A stretch of 14,412 nt of DNA, from contig JAPKDE010000047.1 in the NCBI GenBank assembly GCA_028822675.1, positions 1 through 14,412 on the forward strand, given 5' to 3'. Positions 12,929-14,412 of the stretch are shown here, in pieces; the first letter of the stretch is position 1, and each line of letters opens with the position of its first letter. This DNA is from Dehalococcoidia bacterium (GTDB lineage Bacteria; Chloroflexota; Dehalococcoidia; UBA3495). Position numbers and translations under genes: made by a program. Under the pieces are notes generated by a model. That model had not been told where the DNA came from. It saw nothing but the letters and a program-made list of their open reading frames with translations, and did not search any database.

Positions 12929-13786
12929 ATGGCCTACGAATTTATCAAGACAGAGAACCGGGAAGGCGTTCTAATCATGACAATGGACGACCCTCCCACC
13001 AGGAACGCCCTTGGCCCCAAAATGGCTGACGAGATTATGGAATGCCTAGATCTCTTTGAAGATGACCCCACAGCCAGAGTGTTGCTCCTCACGGGAACGG
13101 AGCCATCTTTCTGCTCCGGCGCAAACGTTCGCGGGTTTAGTCAGCGCATTCAAGACCGTGAAGCCGGTTCAGTAGATGAAGCAGTTGATCCACTGCCTTG
13201 GGGCAAGATGGAGAGCCAATACGCGTCCAGAGGTCAGAAAGTGGCCTTGGGCGGCCAGGCTAGCCGAATTCCGCTGCGGCTACACAAGCTGCAAAAGCCG
13301 TCCATCGCCGCAGTTAACGGCCACGCGTACGGCGTGGGAATGGGCGTAGCTCTGGCCTGTGATATTAGATTTACATCTGAAAAGGCAGTATTCTCTGAAG
13401 CCTTTGCCCGGATGGGCTTGATTCCAGGAGACGGAAGCTGTTGGCAGTTGCCCCGGTTGATCGGCATGAGCAACACACTGTTGCTTCAATACACTGGAGA
13501 CCGCATAGATGGCCCTGAGGCCTACCGCTTGGGCATCGCCAGCAAGCTGTTCCCGGACGACGAACTGTTCGACGCTTCATTAGAATTGGCTAGTAGGCTA
13601 GCTAAGGGCGCAACCCAATCCCATGCACTGACCAAATACCTGGTGCACAAAAGCCTGTCCATGGACTTTGAAGAAGCGCTCGATTTGGCCCATGTGGCCC
13701 AGGAACAGGTTCGCAAGACATCAGACCATAAAGAAGCTGTGCTGGCCTTCTTAGAGAAGCGGCCGGCGAACTTAACCGGGCGCTAG
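12929..13786 (+). CDS. Enoyl-CoA hydratase/isomerase (crotonase) family protein
   Basis: A 285-residue crotonase-fold protein. The ATG at 12929 is chosen because AGGTGA (12917-12922) lies 6 bases upstream; a TTG two codons earlier is in frame. The two oxyanion-hole segments are present: SFCSGANVRGF at ~60-70 and AAVNGHAYGVGMGVALACD at ~127-145. Aligned with rat mitochondrial enoyl-CoA hydratase, the two catalytic Glu positions (E144, E164) appear to be Gly139 and Phe159 here, while an Asp lies close by at GLIPGDGS (D168). Hydratase activity is therefore doubtful; an isomerase, hydrolase or other acyl-CoA reaction is as likely. An insert of ~25 residues (~72-100) separates the first oxyanion segment from the core, as is common in this branch. 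Intact, monocistronic, and followed directly by a small hairpin. Confidence 0.88.
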   Translation: MAYEFIKTENREGVLIMTMDDPPTRNALGPKMADEIMECLDLFEDDPTARVLLLTGTEPSFCSGANVRGFSQRIQDREAGSVDEAVDPLPWGKMESQYASRGQKVALGGQASRIPLRLHKLQKPSIAAVNGHAYGVGMGVALACDIRFTSEKAVFSEAFARMGLIPGDGSCWQLPRLIGMSNTLLLQYTGDRIDGPEAYRLGIASKLFPDDELFDASLELASRLAKGATQSHALTKYLVHKSLSMDFEEALDLAHVAQEQVRKTSDHKEAVLAFLEKRPANLTGR

Positions 13787-13803
13787 GAACCTGTTTCAGG
13801 TTC
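13787..13803 (+). other. Hairpin directly after the crotonase stop codon
   Basis: GAACCTG, loop TTT, CAGGTTC: a perfect 7-bp stem starting on the base after the TAG. No T run follows, so it is more likely an mRNA 3'-end stabiliser or a weak terminator than a classical rho-independent terminator. Confidence 0.45.
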
Positions 13804-14053
13804 ATGGATGAAATCAGATTTGGGCTCCTAATATCGACCTAACACCAATATTATGGAAACTAGCCGAGCAGAGCTAAATTACGAAATGCGTATAGAGGAA
13901 GGTATTTTTTGAGTAATTCGTACTTATCTCGCCGCTTGATAACTGGTTGAAATGTTCTATAAAACAGAATGATAGGGTTAAGTCGGACGTAGAAACAGCG
14001 CAAATCAGAAGGGAAATAGGGCTACTAGATTGAATATTGAGCGTGGAATGCTA
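13804..14053. other. Gene-poor A/T-rich region
   Basis: Stops are dense in all frames and I see no protein family, tRNA or clear repeat. Confidence 0.4.
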
Positions 14054-14082
14054 TTGACTCTGAGAATGGCCACGCATATACT
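14054..14082 (+). promoter_or_regulatory. Near-consensus sigma70 promoter
   Basis: TTGACT (14054-14059; 5 of 6), a 17-base spacer, TATACT (14077-14082; 5 of 6). This is the best promoter match in the window. No ORF with a ribosome binding site follows; instead a terminator lies ~75 bases after the expected start site. Confidence 0.65.
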
Positions 14083-14088
14083 TAATTT

Positions 14089-14200
14089 TCGCAAGGGGTA
14101 CGGCATCTCGATTAACGATGATTCTTACCTGAAATAAGATTAATTCACGGGAACCTAAACGGCGGTTTGGGGTAACACCCACGTCCGCCGTTTCTCTTGT
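14089..14200 (+). ncRNA. Candidate small RNA
   Basis: Transcription from the promoter at 14054-14082 would start near 14089 and end at the hairpin at 14157-14193, giving a ~105-110 base RNA. It has no start codon with a ribosome binding site and open frame of note. The part before the terminator is A/U-rich and mostly unpaired, as in many regulatory small RNAs. The borders are inferred from promoter and terminator only, and it matches no RNA family I know. Confidence 0.4.
14157..14200 (+). terminator. Probable rho-independent terminator
   Basis: AAACGGCGG (14157-14165) pairs perfectly with CCGCCGTTT (14185-14193); the loop holds an inner GGGT/ACCC helix. The tail is TTTCTCTTGT, a moderate T run. 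Confidence 0.65.
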
Positions 14201-14249
14201 GCGGCACCTTAAAAAGAAAATAGAAACTGCAAATTAGTCCTGCGTAATA

Positions 14250-14348
14250 ACGTAGTAAATACGTAGCGTAGCAATACGTGAAATATGGATACGTGAACAA
14301 CGTGGTGAATATGTCGCGTTTACGAGCAACGTGATGTGGAAGCTACGT
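14250..14348 (+). repeat. Cluster of ACGT-centred short repeats
   Basis: ACGT occurs seven times in 99 bases, starting at 14250, 14261, 14276, 14291, 14300, 14329 and 14345, where less than one would be expected by chance. Two are in a tandem 15-base unit with ATACGTGAA at 14274-14282 and 14289-14297. ACGT is its own reverse complement, so the sites could be half-sites for a regulator, or a decayed tandem repeat. No gene start is close by within the window. Confidence 0.5.
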
Positions 14349-14364
14349 TCGCAAAATGAAAGAT

Positions 14365-14396
14365 ACCCAGCAAGGTTCGAGATTCCTTGCGTGGGT
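14365..14396. other. Imperfect hairpin near the right edge
   Basis: ACCCAGCAAGG (14365-14375) pairs with CCTTGCGTGGGT (14385-14396) with one bulged base and a 9-base loop. There is no T run on the plus strand. It may belong to a gene beyond the window. Confidence 0.4.
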
Positions 14397-14412
14397 CAAG
14401 TTATTAAGGGCT

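Noticed and set aside
14365..14396. T-arm of a tRNA (GGTTCGAGATTCC)
   Set aside because: The loop would be 9 rather than 7 bases, and no acceptor stem, anticodon arm or CCA end fits around it.
1..14412. CRISPR array, insertion sequence, prophage or defence system
   Set aside because: No regularly spaced identical repeats, transposase, integrase, phage gene or defence-type protein is visible; the only repeats are TPR coding units, small tandem duplications and the ACGT cluster.

Overview
The window looks like a fragment of a Chloroflexota genome, most likely Dehalococcoidia and possibly SAR202-like. The clues are: a GAF protein of the Chloroflexota type, a flavin-dependent oxidoreductase of the luciferase-like family, TPR proteins ending in an LG(V/I)DRA module, a stand-alone CoxG-type protein, a Kyn-formamidase-like cyclase, and a divergent FtsZ/tubulin-like GTPase beside a very small CxHHW...CxxC protein. 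This assignment is inference from family resemblance. Base composition is near 50% GC.

Layout. Positions 1-631 (minus) hold the N-terminal part of a GAF-domain protein interrupted by an in-frame TAG; it runs off the left edge. Positions 922-1095 hold an unrecognised small ORF with a strong ribosome binding site, followed by a clear terminator at 1235. Positions 1301-3279 form a plus-strand transcription unit with its own promoter and terminator, but everything recognisable in it is broken: hpt (hypoxanthine phosphoribosyltransferase) carries a 5-base tandem duplication, adenine deaminase survives only as its first ~39 codons, and these are joined in frame to a beheaded luciferase-like oxidoreductase with a frameshift and two in-frame stops. 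Positions 3353-5204 hold an intact unit: a structured leader, a 67-residue putative zinc-ribbon protein, then the 373-residue FtsZ/tubulin-like protein, closed by a perfect 18-bp hairpin terminator shared with the convergent minus-strand genes.

Positions 5240-11663 (all minus) read, in transcription order: FAD-dependent amine/amino-acid oxidoreductase, a ~520-residue TPR lipoprotein broken by a frameshift and two stops, a second intact TPR protein, an M20 carbamoylase/allantoate-amidohydrolase-like enzyme, a CoxG/SRPBCC protein and a cyclase/formamidase-like hydrolase. The enzymes would suit catabolism of amino-acid-derived amines, amides or ureides, but no pathway can be fixed from sequence alone. 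A MOSC-domain protein (minus, 12235-12660) and a crotonase-fold protein (plus, 12929-13786) are divergent from each other. The last 600 bases hold no convincing protein gene, but do hold a near-consensus promoter followed within ~110 bases by a hairpin terminator (a candidate small RNA) and a cluster of ACGT-containing short repeats.

The main theme is decay: four recognisable genes carry clean single-step lesions (base substitutions to stop, 1-base deletions, a 5-base duplication) and one or two deletion fusions, next to perfectly intact neighbours and several 250-600 base gene-poor stretches. This suggests a genome in active gene loss, as in a host-associated or otherwise relaxed-selection lineage, unless the lesions are sequencing or assembly errors. 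No new defence or mobile system is evident. The most unusual intact object is the FtsZ-like protein, whose GTP-binding loops are kept while the catalytic T7 signature is not.
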